Below, piece by piece: positions 47,556 to 55,880 of a DNA stretch of 56,786 bases (position 1 is its first letter; every line of letters begins with the position of its first letter). Made by a program: the position numbers and the translations under genes. The stretch comes from a virus. The stretch spans positions 1-56,786 of IMG/VR virus record IMGVR_UViG_3300010396_000050; one strand, 5' to 3'. A model generated the notes under the pieces. That model did not search any database, was not told the DNA's origin, and saw only the letters and a program-made list of their open reading frames with translations.

Positions 47556-48128
47556 TCAGGACGCCGGCGCCGTCAGGTTGACCGGCATCACGCCTGCGGT
47601 GAAGACGGGTGCGGTCGCCATCCATTCGTAGATGATCAGCGGGTCATCCCCGACCGGCGTCGCGTTGGTGCTCGCCGTCCACATGCCGGTCGACTCCTGA
47701 CCGCCCGACTTGGAAGCCGGAGAAGCGGAGGTGTGCGGCGTGGTCGTGCGGAGTCCGGCGACGTCCGGGTTGTGGCCACGGTCGACGTTCGGCTCCCACT
47801 TCGAGATGATGAAGTCGGTCGGGACAAAGACGCCCGGCTGTTCGTAGCGATCGATCACGGTTCCCGCCGTGCCACTGGACGAAACGGTACCGCCGTTGAT
47901 GATCCCGAGGACGGCGGAATTGCCGTCGATCCACGTCAGGTCGCCGCTCAGGTCAGGCGAGGCGTAGGCGGTGTAGTAGGTCGTGCCGTCGGCCTTGACC
48001 GGGGTCGGGGACGCCGAGATCGTCGGCTCCCAGTCCACAGAGCCGGGGACATCGACGAATGTCGGCGTGGCGCCAACGAGCCCCACCTGGACGTGTTGTG
48101 TGTTGTAACTCACGGTTCCGCTGGTCAT
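47556..48128 (-). CDS. Major tail (tube) protein
   Basis: A 190-residue protein, MTSGTVSYNTQHVQVGLVGA, rich in strands (PGVFVPTDFIISKWEPNVDR; LIIYEWMATAPVFTAGVMPV), typical of lambda gpV/phage tube subunits. It precedes the tail chaperones and tape measure. AAGGAG at the end of the previous frame serves as its ribosome site. Confidence 0.8.
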   Translation of the reverse strand: MTSGTVSYNTQHVQVGLVGATPTFVDVPGSVDWEPTISASPTPVKADGTTYYTAYASPDLSGDLTWIDGNSAVLGIINGGTVSSSGTAGTVIDRYEQPGVFVPTDFIISKWEPNVDRGHNPDVAGLRTTTPHTSASPASKSGGQESTGMWTASTNATPVGDDPLIIYEWMATAPVFTAGVMPVNLTAPAS

Positions 48129-48131
48129 CGG

Positions 48132-48332
48132 TTACTCCTTGTTCGGTGTGGACTCGTATTCGGTCCACTGCATGTGCGAATGAAGATCGGCGACGTGATA
48201 GGCCGCTTGGTGATTGGCCTTGGCGAGGGCAGCGTCGGGGCAATTGCGATCCCGGCACCGCCAGCGAATAAAGCGGTCATCGACGATAACGAACGAGGTG
48301 CGACCGCCGCACCCTACCGGGACCCAACCGAT
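48132..48332 (-). CDS. Continuation of the preceding gene in the -1 frame (no own start)
   Basis: A 66-residue coding stretch, IGWVPVGCGGRTSFVIVDDR ... RWRCRDRNCPDAALAKAN ... LHSHMQWTEYESTPNKE. It has no ATG, GTG or TTG of its own but joins in frame to the upstream gene if one more G is read in the GGGGG run at 48333-48337. C-G-G and CRDRNC suggest a zinc site. Either a -1 frameshift product or a homopolymer error. Confidence 0.55.
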   Translation of the reverse strand: MGWVPVGCGGRTSFVIVDDRFIRWRCRDRNCPDAALAKANHQAAYHVADLHSHMQWTEYESTPNKE

Positions 48333-48901
48333 CCCCCGCGAACGTAGTGCTTGCGTGTCAGGTCTTTCCGATACCGCAACGCCTCGTCCGGGTTGGTAAA
48401 GGTCAGGCGTTCCGTCACCGGCAAGTCCCACGCCCGTTTCACCGTCCACGGGCCGTAGACATCGGCATTCTGGAACCAGAGCCGCGCCTTCGGATGACGC
48501 CGGATGACCTCGACATCGGCATCGCTCACCGTTTGTGTCCATCCGTTCGCCAACCTCCAGACGTATGTCGTCTCCAGTGGGAGCGTGACATCCATCATCT
48601 GCAACCGGTCCGTGACCGGACGAATCTGATCGCGCTGTGCGTCGTACGCCTTGCCCCGTTCGGTCTTGGAGAACCACTGCCACGCCGGGATCGTGCGCGG
48701 GTCTTCCGAAAGGATGTCGCGCCCGATGAAGTGGACGATGTAGCCCTCCCAGCGGGGCGCGACGGCGCCGAGTTCGGCCTTCGCCATCTCCTGGATGCCG
48801 GTGATCGAGACGTGCGGGTAGAGACGTCGCAGGTGCTCCACGAACAGATCCATGTTGCGCCGTTGAATGTCCTTGCCCAGAAACTCAAGGTTCACCGGCA
48901 T
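48314..48901 (-). CDS. Virion-associated or tail-region protein, unknown
   Basis: A 195-residue protein starting MPVNLEFLGKDIQRRNMDLF. Central motifs RWEGYIVHFIGRDILSEDPR and TYVWRLANGWTQTVSDADVE, and a C-terminal RYRKDLTRKHYVRGG. Between connector and tube genes, so a tail completion or stabilising protein is possible. It may continue by frameshift into the following 66 codons. Confidence 0.55.
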   Translation of the reverse strand: MPVNLEFLGKDIQRRNMDLFVEHLRRLYPHVSITGIQEMAKAELGAVAPRWEGYIVHFIGRDILSEDPRTIPAWQWFSKTERGKAYDAQRDQIRPVTDRLQMMDVTLPLETTYVWRLANGWTQTVSDADVEVIRRHPKARLWFQNADVYGPWTVKRAWDLPVTERLTFTNPDEALRYRKDLTRKHYVRGGSVGSR

Positions 48902-48905
48902 TGCG

Positions 48906-49130
48906 TTACCCTTCCGCTCGTTTGGACATCACGCCCCGCGAGTAGACCCATCCCGCCGGGACGTGCCCGGTCTCGTGGAAGGTCGCCAGCGCCTTGTCTG
49001 CGGCAGCCGTTTCGGCCTTGGTCGGATCCTTGGCGGCAGGCGTTGCCCGCTTCGCCTTGGTGGCCGTCTTCGGCGTCGTGGTGACGGTCGTTGTCTCTGC
49101 TGATGTCGTCGCGTCGTCCGTATTGGGCAT
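48906..49130 (-). CDS. Small low-complexity protein
   Basis: A 74-residue protein, MPNTDDATTSAETTTVTTTP then KTATKAKRATPAAKDPTKAE, ending VPAGWVYSRGVMSKRAEG. Unstructured T/A/K-rich linker with a short globular end, similar to small virion accessory proteins. Confidence 0.55.
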   Translation of the reverse strand: MPNTDDATTSAETTTVTTTPKTATKAKRATPAAKDPTKAETAAADKALATFHETGHVPAGWVYSRGVMSKRAEG

Positions 49131-49141
49131 TGCTGCCTCCT

Positions 49142-49579
49142 TTACCACCGGCTCACCGCGAGGATGGACCCCGCGCTAAAGGTCAGCCGGTCAAAGACCA
49201 TGTCCTTGACGATGGTTTTGCCGACACGCCCGGCGTGGAACGCCTGCGCGCCCGTGACGGGGTCCTGCCAGCCATGCAGGACGTCCGTCACCCGTCCGAT
49301 CAGGGTGTCCACCGCCGCGTAGCCCGCATCCGAGAGCGGCGCGAAGGCGTAGATGTGGATCACCTCCCGTGTCATCGCCGGGCCGTCAAGCGATGAGCGC
49401 AGACTCCCCCGATCGAGGATCGAGAGAGCCGGTATGACCATGCCGTCCGCGTCGAAAGCGGCAGGGGACGCAAGTCGTCCCGCCGCCCGGATGTCGTAGG
49501 GATAGAGCCCTCCTGTCGCGGTCGCCGCGATCACGCTATCGGCGCTCAGTGCGGCGATGATGGACGTCGAGGGGATCAC
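49142..49579 (-). CDS. Tail terminator-like protein
   Basis: A 145-residue alpha/beta protein (MIPSTSIIAALSADSVIAAT; MTREVIHIYAFAPLSDAGYA; AVDTLIGRVTDVLHGW). Size, fold rhythm and position between the gp10-like gene and tube protein fit the tail-completion protein (lambda gpU class). It overlaps the upstream gene by four bases. Confidence 0.65.
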   Translation of the reverse strand: MIPSTSIIAALSADSVIAATATGGLYPYDIRAAGRLASPAAFDADGMVIPALSILDRGSLRSSLDGPAMTREVIHIYAFAPLSDAGYAAVDTLIGRVTDVLHGWQDPVTGAQAFHAGRVGKTIVKDMVFDRLTFSAGSILAVSRW

Positions 49580-49950
49580 GAGTGACCGCCCAGCAGTCCG
49601 TCGACCACCTTGACCGCATCGTCGAAGTACTCGGTCGCCGTCACCTGTGCCGCGGGCTCCAGAAACGGGCGCGCGGCCATGTGTTTCGTTCCGAGTTCAA
49701 CATCCGGCGCGTACTCCATCGTCGCGCCGATCTCGATCGTCGTGCCCTCCGCAACGCCGTACGTCGACTGGCGGAGGTTACCCGTCCGGTCGGTGTAGGC
49801 CGTTGTCGCCTTGGCGAGGGTTTCGCCGCGGCTAGCGTGGTACTGCGCCAGTTCATCGCACGCGGCTTCCGCCTTGCCCGAGAGCGCCGTGAGATGAGCA
49901 CCGATCTGCTGCGAGGGCTTGATCACCCAGCGGAACTCCGTGTTCGCCAT
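49576..49950 (-). CDS. HK97 gp10-like head-tail/tail-completion protein
   Basis: A 124-residue protein, MANTEFRWVIKPSQQIGAHL. The segment TDRTGNLRQSTYGVAEG ... YAPDVELGTKHMAARPFLEP is the signature of HK97 gp10/Mu gpG-like proteins (RTGNLRxS and E-x-GTK-xxA-x-PFLxPA). Function in tail-joining. Overlaps its neighbours by four and one bases. Confidence 0.82.
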   Translation of the reverse strand: MANTEFRWVIKPSQQIGAHLTALSGKAEAACDELAQYHASRGETLAKATTAYTDRTGNLRQSTYGVAEGTTIEIGATMEYAPDVELGTKHMAARPFLEPAAQVTATEYFDDAVKVVDGLLGGHS

Positions 49951-50333
49951 CAGACGTTGCCTTCCGCGAGTTCAAACCCGGCGTCAACCACGCCGAAGCG
50001 CGCTGGCATGACCGAGGTGATGCGGAAATGCCGCCCTTGCCACGTGAACCGGTCGTCGAGCTGGATCGGCAACGGTGCGAATCCCAGCAGCGATCCGAGC
50101 TTGTCCGTCTGGTCCATGCCCATGTTCTCCCCGCTCGCGATCGGGAAACGGTTGACAAACGCGATCCGGATCAGGTTGACCGTGAGCACATCCGCCATCG
50201 CGCCGGCGACAATCCGCCGGAAGGTGACGACCGGTTGCGGGTCCTGCACCTCCTGGATCGAGTGGAAGCCCTTGTCGAAGGCGTTCGCGATCTCCGCGAG
50301 GTTGCGGGCGGTGAGGAAGCTCTGCGTGCTCAT
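49950..50333 (-). CDS. Head closure/stopper-like protein
   Basis: A 127-residue protein, MSTQSFLTARNLAEIANAFD. Contains beta strands near LDDRFTWQGRHFRITSVMPA. Place directly after the adaptor and before gp10-like gene matches head-closure proteins of the SPP1 gp16 class. Family by position and size. Confidence 0.58.
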   Translation of the reverse strand: MSTQSFLTARNLAEIANAFDKGFHSIQEVQDPQPVVTFRRIVAGAMADVLTVNLIRIAFVNRFPIASGENMGMDQTDKLGSLLGFAPLPIQLDDRFTWQGRHFRITSVMPARFGVVDAGFELAEGNV

Positions 50334-50722
50334 CAGAAGTCCTGCCCGTCCACGACCATCTGGCCGACCGTCGAAATCGTGAACAGTCGTCGCCGGATGA
50401 CCGGGTCCATCAGGTCGGCACGGTCACGCAACCATGTGGCGTTCGCCCGGAGCGTCTTTGCGCGGTCGCCCCACCCGATCGTCATGTCGTTGGTTGCGCC
50501 AAAGTTGACGATGTTCTGGTCGAGGATCTCCGCAACCTGCACCGACATGTCCGCCGTCGCCCGCAGCCCCTGGTACGAGAAGGCGGAGTCGGCGCCGTAC
50601 ATGGCGATCACGGCGTCGTACGTCGCATCGGGCACAAGCTCCGTTGCGGCATCGTTCGATGTGTCCGTGGTCGCTTTTCGGATGTAGTCGCGCAGTGTTG
50701 GCAACGTTGGATCGTACGACAT
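50333..50722 (-). CDS. Head-tail connector (adaptor) protein
   Basis: A 129-residue helical protein starting MSYDPTLPTLRDYIRKATTD. Helical repeats (YDAVIAMYGADSAFSYQGLR; TIGWGDRAKTLRANATWLRD) and gene order fit the HK97 gp6/SPP1 gp15-type adaptor that binds under the portal. The start at 50722 follows GAGGGGCGCG. Confidence 0.68.
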   Translation of the reverse strand: MSYDPTLPTLRDYIRKATTDTSNDAATELVPDATYDAVIAMYGADSAFSYQGLRATADMSVQVAEILDQNIVNFGATNDMTIGWGDRAKTLRANATWLRDRADLMDPVIRRRLFTISTVGQMVVDGQDF

Positions 50723-50732
50723 GTCGCGCCCC

Positions 50733-50948
50733 TCAGTCCGGCGTCCAGCGGATGCGGTCGTGGAACTCAGGCGGCAGCGGATCGACCTGATAGCGCTCGT
50801 GCTCCCAGTCAACGACCGGTTGCCATGCCGCTTTCAGGGCGACGTGCGCATCCACCGAGCCGCGCAGCCGGATCGCGTTGTCACGCTCCCACTGGATGCG
50901 AGCCCGGTTGTTGCTGCGCCAGAGTTCCGCCCGTGCTTCCTCGTCCAT
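50733..50948 (-). CDS. Small head-region protein
   Basis: A 71-residue charged protein (MDEEARAELWRSNNRARIQW; VALKAAWQPVVDWEHERYQV). It lies between decoration-like and adaptor genes with two- and ten-base gaps. It could stabilise the head-tail interface. No family recognised. Confidence 0.55.
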   Translation of the reverse strand: MDEEARAELWRSNNRARIQWERDNAIRLRGSVDAHVALKAAWQPVVDWEHERYQVDPLPPEFHDRIRWTPD

Positions 50949-50950
50949 GA

Positions 50951-51355
50951 CTAGGCCCGCGAGAGCGTAATCGTGACAAGCCCACCGGGATCGGCGAGCC
51001 CGGTGCCCACGCTGTCCGACTGCCACGCCAGCACGTCACCCGCGGCGACGGCAAGATTCGCGGCGGTGCCGGAGAGCGTGATCGCGGTCTCGTCGTAAGC
51101 GGCGGCATTAGTGCCGCTGTTGAACTGGAGCGTGGCGACCACGGTCGTACCGGTGCCGTCCTGCTTGCGGTTGTAGAGCGTCAGCTTGCGCGTATTGGTC
51201 GCGGCGCCAGTAATGGCGACACTCGCGGCGTAGGTGACGCCGGTTACGGTGCCATCGAACGGCGCGACGGCGACGGCGATACCTGCGCTGGACGCCTGCG
51301 CGACGGCCGCGCCGGGGTAGGAATAGACTTTGATGAACGGTGCTGCAAGACTCAT
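50951..51355 (-). CDS. Head decoration-like protein
   Basis: A 134-residue, strand-rich, A/T/G-rich protein (MSLAAPFIKVYSYPGAAVAQ; GTVTGVTYAASVAITGAATN; NAAAYDETAITLSGTAANLA). Immediately after the capsid gene. The beta-tandem pattern resembles head fibre/decoration proteins. Confidence 0.62.
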   Translation of the reverse strand: MSLAAPFIKVYSYPGAAVAQASSAGIAVAVAPFDGTVTGVTYAASVAITGAATNTRKLTLYNRKQDGTGTTVVATLQFNSGTNAAAYDETAITLSGTAANLAVAAGDVLAWQSDSVGTGLADPGGLVTITLSRA

Positions 51356-51382
51356 AAGATCGCCTCCTTCAGGCACGACCGG

Positions 51383-52324
51383 TTAGGACGCCGGGCTGGT
51401 CATCACGGCGAACGGATAGCGCAAGCTCTTGTCTTCCTGCTGGTAGTTGATCGTGTTCGCCACCGCAAAGGCGCAGCGGAAGACCATGCGAAGACCGATC
51501 ATGTCCTGTTGGGCGAAGTTATAGATCGTCGATCCGTCCGCCCCCTGGATGGTGGCTTCTGTCAGGATCTTCCAAGTGAAGTCCTGGCGGATACCAAGGA
51601 TGCCCTGCCGGAAGTCGCCGGTGATCATCTCTGGCGCGCTCAGGCCGGCGGGCCAGAGTCCTTCAAGCGGATACGTGACGGGGATGCCGTAGACCTCAGT
51701 CGGCGAAAGCTCGTCGAGGCGCTCACCCTGCACGTCACGGGCGTTCCGGAGATTGCCCTTGTACGTGACGTTGGCGATCACGCCGGATGGGTTGTAGCCT
51801 TCGGCCTCGACGGTCTTGAAGAGGTCCGAAATATCGCCGGCCAGCGATCCGTGCGCAGCGTCATGCGTCCCGCGGACGACCACGTTGCTGGCTGCCGTGG
51901 CGCCGCTCACGATAGAGGGGTCCCACGTGCCGGGCTTGCCGACGCCAAAGAAGATGGCGTTGTCGATCGCGCGAATCGCCGAGTTGACGGCGAGCGGCTT
52001 GACCGCGCCCCAGATGTCGTACTCGCTGTCGTCGAGGACGGCCTCCGGGATCGGGATGATGGTCGCCAACTCTTCGACGTTGAGGTATTTGTTCGACCAG
52101 CTCATGTCGGTCGTCTGCTTGAGACCGGTTTCCCCGTTGACAAAGTAGGACATCGGCAGGGTCTCGATAACCGGCAGTCGGGTCTGGTTCCGTGCCATCT
52201 GGACGGTGCGGAACAGCGACATCGCAGCACTGTTGGTGGTGATATTGGTCAGGAGGTCGCGCGAGACGTCCTCGGTGTTCAGCGCCGAGACAAGTGCGCG
52301 CTCCATGTTGGCGTCAAATGCCAT
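51383..52324 (-). CDS. Major capsid protein (HK97 fold)
   Basis: A 313-residue protein. N-arm MAFDANMERALVSALNTEDV, E-loop region QTRLPVIETLPMSYFVNGET, spine helix around VEELATIIPIPEAVLDDSEY, A-domain segments IRAIDNAIFFGVGKPGTWDP, and a C-terminal strand LRMVFRCAFAVANTINYQ. It follows the scaffold gene. No delta-domain protease is visible nearby apart from the scaffold region, as in scaffold-driven phages. Confidence 0.9.
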   Translation of the reverse strand: MAFDANMERALVSALNTEDVSRDLLTNITTNSAAMSLFRTVQMARNQTRLPVIETLPMSYFVNGETGLKQTTDMSWSNKYLNVEELATIIPIPEAVLDDSEYDIWGAVKPLAVNSAIRAIDNAIFFGVGKPGTWDPSIVSGATAASNVVVRGTHDAAHGSLAGDISDLFKTVEAEGYNPSGVIANVTYKGNLRNARDVQGERLDELSPTEVYGIPVTYPLEGLWPAGLSAPEMITGDFRQGILGIRQDFTWKILTEATIQGADGSTIYNFAQQDMIGLRMVFRCAFAVANTINYQQEDKSLRYPFAVMTSPAS

Positions 52325-52371
52325 GCGTCATCTCTTTCGTTGGCACGTCGGGACAGCATGGTCACCGACGT

Positions 52372-52929
52372 CTAGGATGTTCGCCCCGCCAAATGGCGAA
52401 GAGCTGCGTTGATATCGGTCTTGGGGGCTTTGTCCTGCCCCTTGCCGCCGTCCCCTGATCCCTGCGCGGCGCGGAACAAGGACGGCTCGTCCTTCTTGGC
52501 CTGAGCAATCAGGGCGTTGATATTGGTGGGTTCGCCGTTGTCGTCGTATTCGAGATCGGGGGTAATCAGCGCCATCACCAGCCGGGTTGACGTCGCGTTA
52601 GCCTTCTGTGCGGCCTCGGTGATCGCCACTCTGGCATTGGCTGCGCGTAGACGGTTTTCGGCTGCGGTTGCCCGCTCCTCTGCCGCCTTCTGCGCTGCCT
52701 GACTCCGCTCCGTCTCGGTCTTGTCCTTGTTCTCGAATTCGGCGACCTTGGCCTGAAGCGCCTTCAGGTCCCGTTCGGCCTTGCGGCGGGCATCGCGCTC
52801 CGCCTTGATCGCTGCCGCGCCCTTGTCGCCGAGGTCGCTGCTGGTCGTGGTCGTCTGGTCTGTGCTCTGATCGTCGACGCCGGCATCGCGCTCGTCCGTC
52901 TGATCGGTTGTGGTCTGGTCGTCAGACAT
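52372..52929 (-). CDS. Scaffold protein
   Basis: A 185-residue protein starting MSDDQTTTDQTDERDAGVDD. Acidic T/D-rich N-terminus, a long coiled coil (about 40-105, AIKAERDARRKAERDLKALQ), and a C-terminal capsid-binding end (DKAPKTDINAALRHLAG). Composition and place just before the capsid gene are classic for phage scaffolds. Confidence 0.83.
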   Translation of the reverse strand: MSDDQTTTDQTDERDAGVDDQSTDQTTTTSSDLGDKGAAAIKAERDARRKAERDLKALQAKVAEFENKDKTETERSQAAQKAAEERATAAENRLRAANARVAITEAAQKANATSTRLVMALITPDLEYDDNGEPTNINALIAQAKKDEPSLFRAAQGSGDGGKGQDKAPKTDINAALRHLAGRTS

Positions 52930-52976
52930 CGCGTCTGTGCTCCCGTGGTATCCGGCATCGCGCCGAACGCAAAAAT

Positions 52977-53038
52977 GCCCGCTCCCGGTGAGAGCAGGCG
53001 GTGCGCTTTCGCGGCGGCGTGCACTTCCAAGAGCGGGC
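52977..53038 (-). promoter_or_regulatory. Structured leader / attenuator before the scaffold gene
   Basis: On the minus strand GCCCGCTC (53038-53031) pairs with GAGCGGGC (52984-52977), followed by ATTTTTG. The 46-base interior can form GTGC/GCAC and a GCGAAAGC hairpin. It looks like a partial terminator that could lower or tune transcription into the highly expressed capsid genes. Confidence 0.5.
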
Positions 53039-53110
53039 GATGCCAACGGTGTCGTTGGGTGGCCCTATGGGCTATACGTTCATTATGACATATCGACGGT
53101 GCAAACGGAA

Positions 53111-53299
53111 CTACGCGGCCCGTTCCTCCAGCCGCTCCTCAATCTTGGCCATTTCCTCAGCAACACGCGTCGCTCCCGTGAGATGACGACGTAGCGCCTC
53201 ACGCAATTTTCGCAAGCGTTCGATGTCGCTATCTGTCGTCTCCGGCGACGCGGGTTTCGGCTTCGGTGCGAGGCCGACGGGTTGGGATCGGGCGATCAT
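53111..53299 (-). CDS. Small coiled-coil protein
   Basis: A 62-residue protein: P-rich start (VGLAPKPKPASPETT) then a charged helix (DIERLRKLREALRRHLTGAT). It overlaps the upstream gene by one base. Unknown role. A 73-bp gap follows before the structured leader. Confidence 0.55.
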   Translation of the reverse strand: MIARSQPVGLAPKPKPASPETTDSDIERLRKLREALRRHLTGATRVAEEMAKIEERLEERAA

Positions 53300-53592
53300 C
53301 AGACGTCCTCCGCACGCATGCCGAATGACGGGTCAAAGCAAAAATCAGCACGAATACGACTCGCAATTGCGCCTGGATGATGCCGAGCGAGTTCGATTGC
53401 CCGTGCGGGATCGTTGAAGCACCCGATGATTCGCTCGGAGTCCAAAGCAAGGACCACAAAGACATCGCGCGAACCACCAAGTTGCACCTTTGGCCTGAAA
53501 CTCCAATCCTGAACTTCCATCCCTTCAATCTGAGCGAGAACGGCAGGGTTGTAGTGGATCATCGCGCTCGGCGTGTAAAGGTCGTAGAACAT
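53299..53592 (-). CDS. Hypothetical protein
   Basis: A 97-residue protein, MFYDLYTPSAMIHYNPAVLA, with alternating strands (DVFVVLALDSERIIGCFNDP). It directly abuts the upstream metallopeptidase-like gene. No recognised family. Confidence 0.58.
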   Translation of the reverse strand: MFYDLYTPSAMIHYNPAVLAQIEGMEVQDWSFRPKVQLGGSRDVFVVLALDSERIIGCFNDPARAIELARHHPGAIASRIRADFCFDPSFGMRAEDV

Positions 53593-54096
53593 CTACGCCG
53601 CCTCCTCTGCCGGGACATCGTCGCGGATCGGGAGCGGCAGAAGACGCGCCCATGCGGTCGAGATACCGTCGATGTGCAGTTCCATCTGGTCCGTAAAGCC
53701 GCTGTCGAACATCTCCCATTCCCGCTGCGTCATGCACTTCGCGGCATCGTTCACATGCCACTGCACCGGGGCGAAGTGGCAGTGGCAAAGTTCGTGGCAA
53801 ATAATCTCGCGCAACTCCCATCCTTCGAACGTTGCCCATTCTTCCGCGAGCTGAATCACGGCGTACTTGCGACCGTAGACCACATCGCAAAAGCCGCCCG
53901 GTCGCATGTCGCCGCCTGGGTGAGCCGGTGGCGGATCATCTGCGAGTTTGATGCGCCAATCGTGCATGCCCATGAGTTGCGCAAGCGACCAGATGTAGTC
54001 GGCGAGCTTTTCTCGGTCGCCGTTCAGCAACATCGGCGTCTTCTCCGCAGTCTCGGCCATCTCGCCGACGGTGTAGGGCACTTCGGTCTCGGTCAT
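53593..54096 (-). CDS. Putative zinc metallopeptidase (SprT-like)
   Basis: A 167-residue protein starting MTETEVPYTVGEMAETAEKT. The motif IICHELCHCH (about 112-121) is a perfect HExxH with extra His/Cys. The sequence KYAVIQLAEEWATFEGWELR precedes it, as in SprT/wss-type or phage metallopeptidases. A third ligand could be E/D in MFDSGFTDQMELHID. Role in the head region unknown (maturation or DNA-protein crosslink processing). Confidence 0.72.
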   Translation of the reverse strand: MTETEVPYTVGEMAETAEKTPMLLNGDREKLADYIWSLAQLMGMHDWRIKLADDPPPAHPGGDMRPGGFCDVVYGRKYAVIQLAEEWATFEGWELREIICHELCHCHFAPVQWHVNDAAKCMTQREWEMFDSGFTDQMELHIDGISTAWARLLPLPIRDDVPAEEAA

Positions 54097-54356
54097 GACG
54101 CTGGCTCCATCGCATCGAACTTCGCTCGGTTGTCGGCGTAGATCGTCGTGTATTCGAGTTGCATGAGCGACCGCTCTTCCTCGCATATGGGGCACACGAT
54201 CCTGACCGACATGCCCTCAAACTGGCTGTCATTCGACTCTTTGACGTATTCGGCGTCCCGCTCTTCGAGCCTGAACACGGAATTGCAGTAGACGCAGGCG
54301 TACCGCCCTTCCCACTGATACCGCTTCGGTCGCTTGCCTTGCACAAGGACTTTCAT
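54093..54356 (-). CDS. Zinc-ribbon protein
   Basis: An 87-residue protein. CVYCNSVFRLEE (about 21-32) and IVCPICEEERSLM (about 53-65) form a two-knuckle CxxC...CxxC ribbon. MKVLVQGKRPKRYQWEGRYA at the N-terminus is basic. It could bind nucleic acid. Overlaps neighbours by four bases on each side. Confidence 0.66.
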   Translation of the reverse strand: MKVLVQGKRPKRYQWEGRYACVYCNSVFRLEERDAEYVKESNDSQFEGMSVRIVCPICEEERSLMQLEYTTIYADNRAKFDAMEPAS

Positions 54357-54691
54357 AACGCACCCCTCCGCTCGACCGCGATCCGCTTCTGGTCTCCGGC
54401 GCCGTGCAGCGCCGCGCGCTGATGTTTGCGACTGGACGCTTGCCGGCGTTCGTGGCGGTTGGCGGGCGTGGTGTCGACGGGAACACTCGGTTCGTCATCG
54501 CGGACGTATCGGATCGAATACGTGTACGAGCCGTCGCCGTTGGATCGGGGAGGATCAACTACCCGGCGCCCCGGTACTTCTTCTGGTGCCCACGGGATAA
54601 TCGTGCTGAACTGGGTGGGCTCAGTCATGGGCCACTTGTGATCAACGTAGATGGTCTGCGGCGTTTGCATCGTGCGCGTTATGTCGCCCAT
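54353..54691 (-). CDS. Hypothetical protein, basic C-terminus
   Basis: A 112-residue protein starting MGDITRTMQTPQTIYVDHKW. Middle strands (GDGSYTYSIRYVRDDEPSVP). Basic tail (NRHERRQASSRKHQRAALHG). The start overlaps the preceding stop (TGATG). No known family. Confidence 0.55.
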   Translation of the reverse strand: MGDITRTMQTPQTIYVDHKWPMTEPTQFSTIIPWAPEEVPGRRVVDPPRSNGDGSYTYSIRYVRDDEPSVPVDTTPANRHERRQASSRKHQRAALHGAGDQKRIAVERRGAL

Positions 54692-54852
54692 CACCGCCTC
54701 CCCTCGTACTCGCCGCTCGCGATCAACGTCAGCACGCCCAGCACCATCAGCGATGCGATGGCCACCGATCCGCCGTAGACGCATTCCAGCCAGACGCTCG
54801 CAATGAGCATGGCGGTGCCACAGAGGGCGAACGTGGGCTTCTTGAGGGGCAT
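54691..54852 (-). CDS. 53-residue two-segment membrane protein
   Basis: MPLKKPTFALCGTAMLIASV, then WLECVYGGSVAIASLMVLGV and LTLIASGEYEGRR: two hydrophobic stretches with basic ends. It abuts the MuF-like gene stop and overlaps the next ATG. A membrane peptide in the head operon is unusual. Function unknown. Confidence 0.58.
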   Translation of the reverse strand: MPLKKPTFALCGTAMLIASVWLECVYGGSVAIASLMVLGVLTLIASGEYEGRR

Positions 54853-55878
54853 CTAGTCTCCTCCGTACTTGGCAATGAGGTCATCGATCATCTGTTCACG
54901 GGGTTTCGTCGCCGGTGTCAGCGTGCAGGTGCAATTAGGATGCTCGGGGTACGGCGGCACGTCGCCCGTCTTGTAGACGCCAGCGCCAAACCCGTCATCA
55001 CGGCTTGCATTGTCATTGCATCCGTCTTGTCCCTCGTGGCTCGCACTCAGGACCCAGCGCACACCGATGACGCCGGGCGTGACCTTCGCGGCCTCGATAA
55101 CTGCGGCGCCATGCACCCTGGTAGTTTCGGTCCGTGCCAGACGACGGGCGCTTACGTTGCCCCAGTCGCCGCGACCTGGCGCCAATGTCTGGTTCCGGCG
55201 AATCAGCTTGCCGTTCTTGGTCACGTCCTCCGATTTGAATGCGGGGTTTAGATGGGATTCCAAGGAACGCGCAATGGAAAGCGCATCTTCCCCGTTTGCT
55301 ATCCCCTCACGGAGACGCTGGTCGATTGCTTGCCGCACGTCACGACCGTTCTTCCAGAGCCGTTGACTGAGCCGGTATCCGGATCGGGTGTTCCACCGTT
55401 CTCGCTTGACCCAAGCCCGGTCAGCGTCGAGCGCCTTCGACCGCAGCAGCCGTTGCCGTTGCGTCTCAGGCCCGTTCAAATCGCCGAGGACGCGCAAAAA
55501 CGGGTCAGCACTCTTCGATGACGCCTTACTTGCGATGTTGCGCCCCCAGAACGTCGGGTCGCTTTTGTCGATCACGTTCTTCACCCGCTCGATGCTGCGT
55601 TGGAACGGCAGCGCGGCGGCGCTATCGGTGCTGGCCAGCATTTCCTTAAAGAGGGTGGATGACAGCGCGCCTTCGACGGTACTCCCATAGTACCGACTGA
55701 TGATTACATTTATGTCACGCAAGATAAGTTTCCGCCGGAATGAGGTTAGCGGTCCGGGCGGCTCTCGGAGAAACACGGCGTTCACCTCCTGCCAGAACTT
55801 CGCGAAGACCCGATCGTTCCGCGCCAACGCCTGCCTTATCAGATCGACAAGATCCTTCTGTTCGACCGATAGCGCCAT
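54853..55878 (-). CDS. MuF-like minor head protein
   Basis: A 341-residue protein of the Mu gpF/SPP1 gp7 class. The C-terminal signature (about 245-325) is clear: RRLARTETTRVHGAAVIEAA, then GVRWVLSASHEGQDGCNDNA and PPYPEHPNCTCTLTP with clustered cysteines and HPNC. N-terminal helices bind the portal side. It is injected or holds genome ends. Position right after portal fits. Confidence 0.88.
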   Translation of the reverse strand: MALSVEQKDLVDLIRQALARNDRVFAKFWQEVNAVFLREPPGPLTSFRRKLILRDINVIISRYYGSTVEGALSSTLFKEMLASTDSAAALPFQRSIERVKNVIDKSDPTFWGRNIASKASSKSADPFLRVLGDLNGPETQRQRLLRSKALDADRAWVKRERWNTRSGYRLSQRLWKNGRDVRQAIDQRLREGIANGEDALSIARSLESHLNPAFKSEDVTKNGKLIRRNQTLAPGRGDWGNVSARRLARTETTRVHGAAVIEAAKVTPGVIGVRWVLSASHEGQDGCNDNASRDDGFGAGVYKTGDVPPYPEHPNCTCTLTPATKPREQMIDDLIAKYGGD

Positions 55879-55880
55879 GA

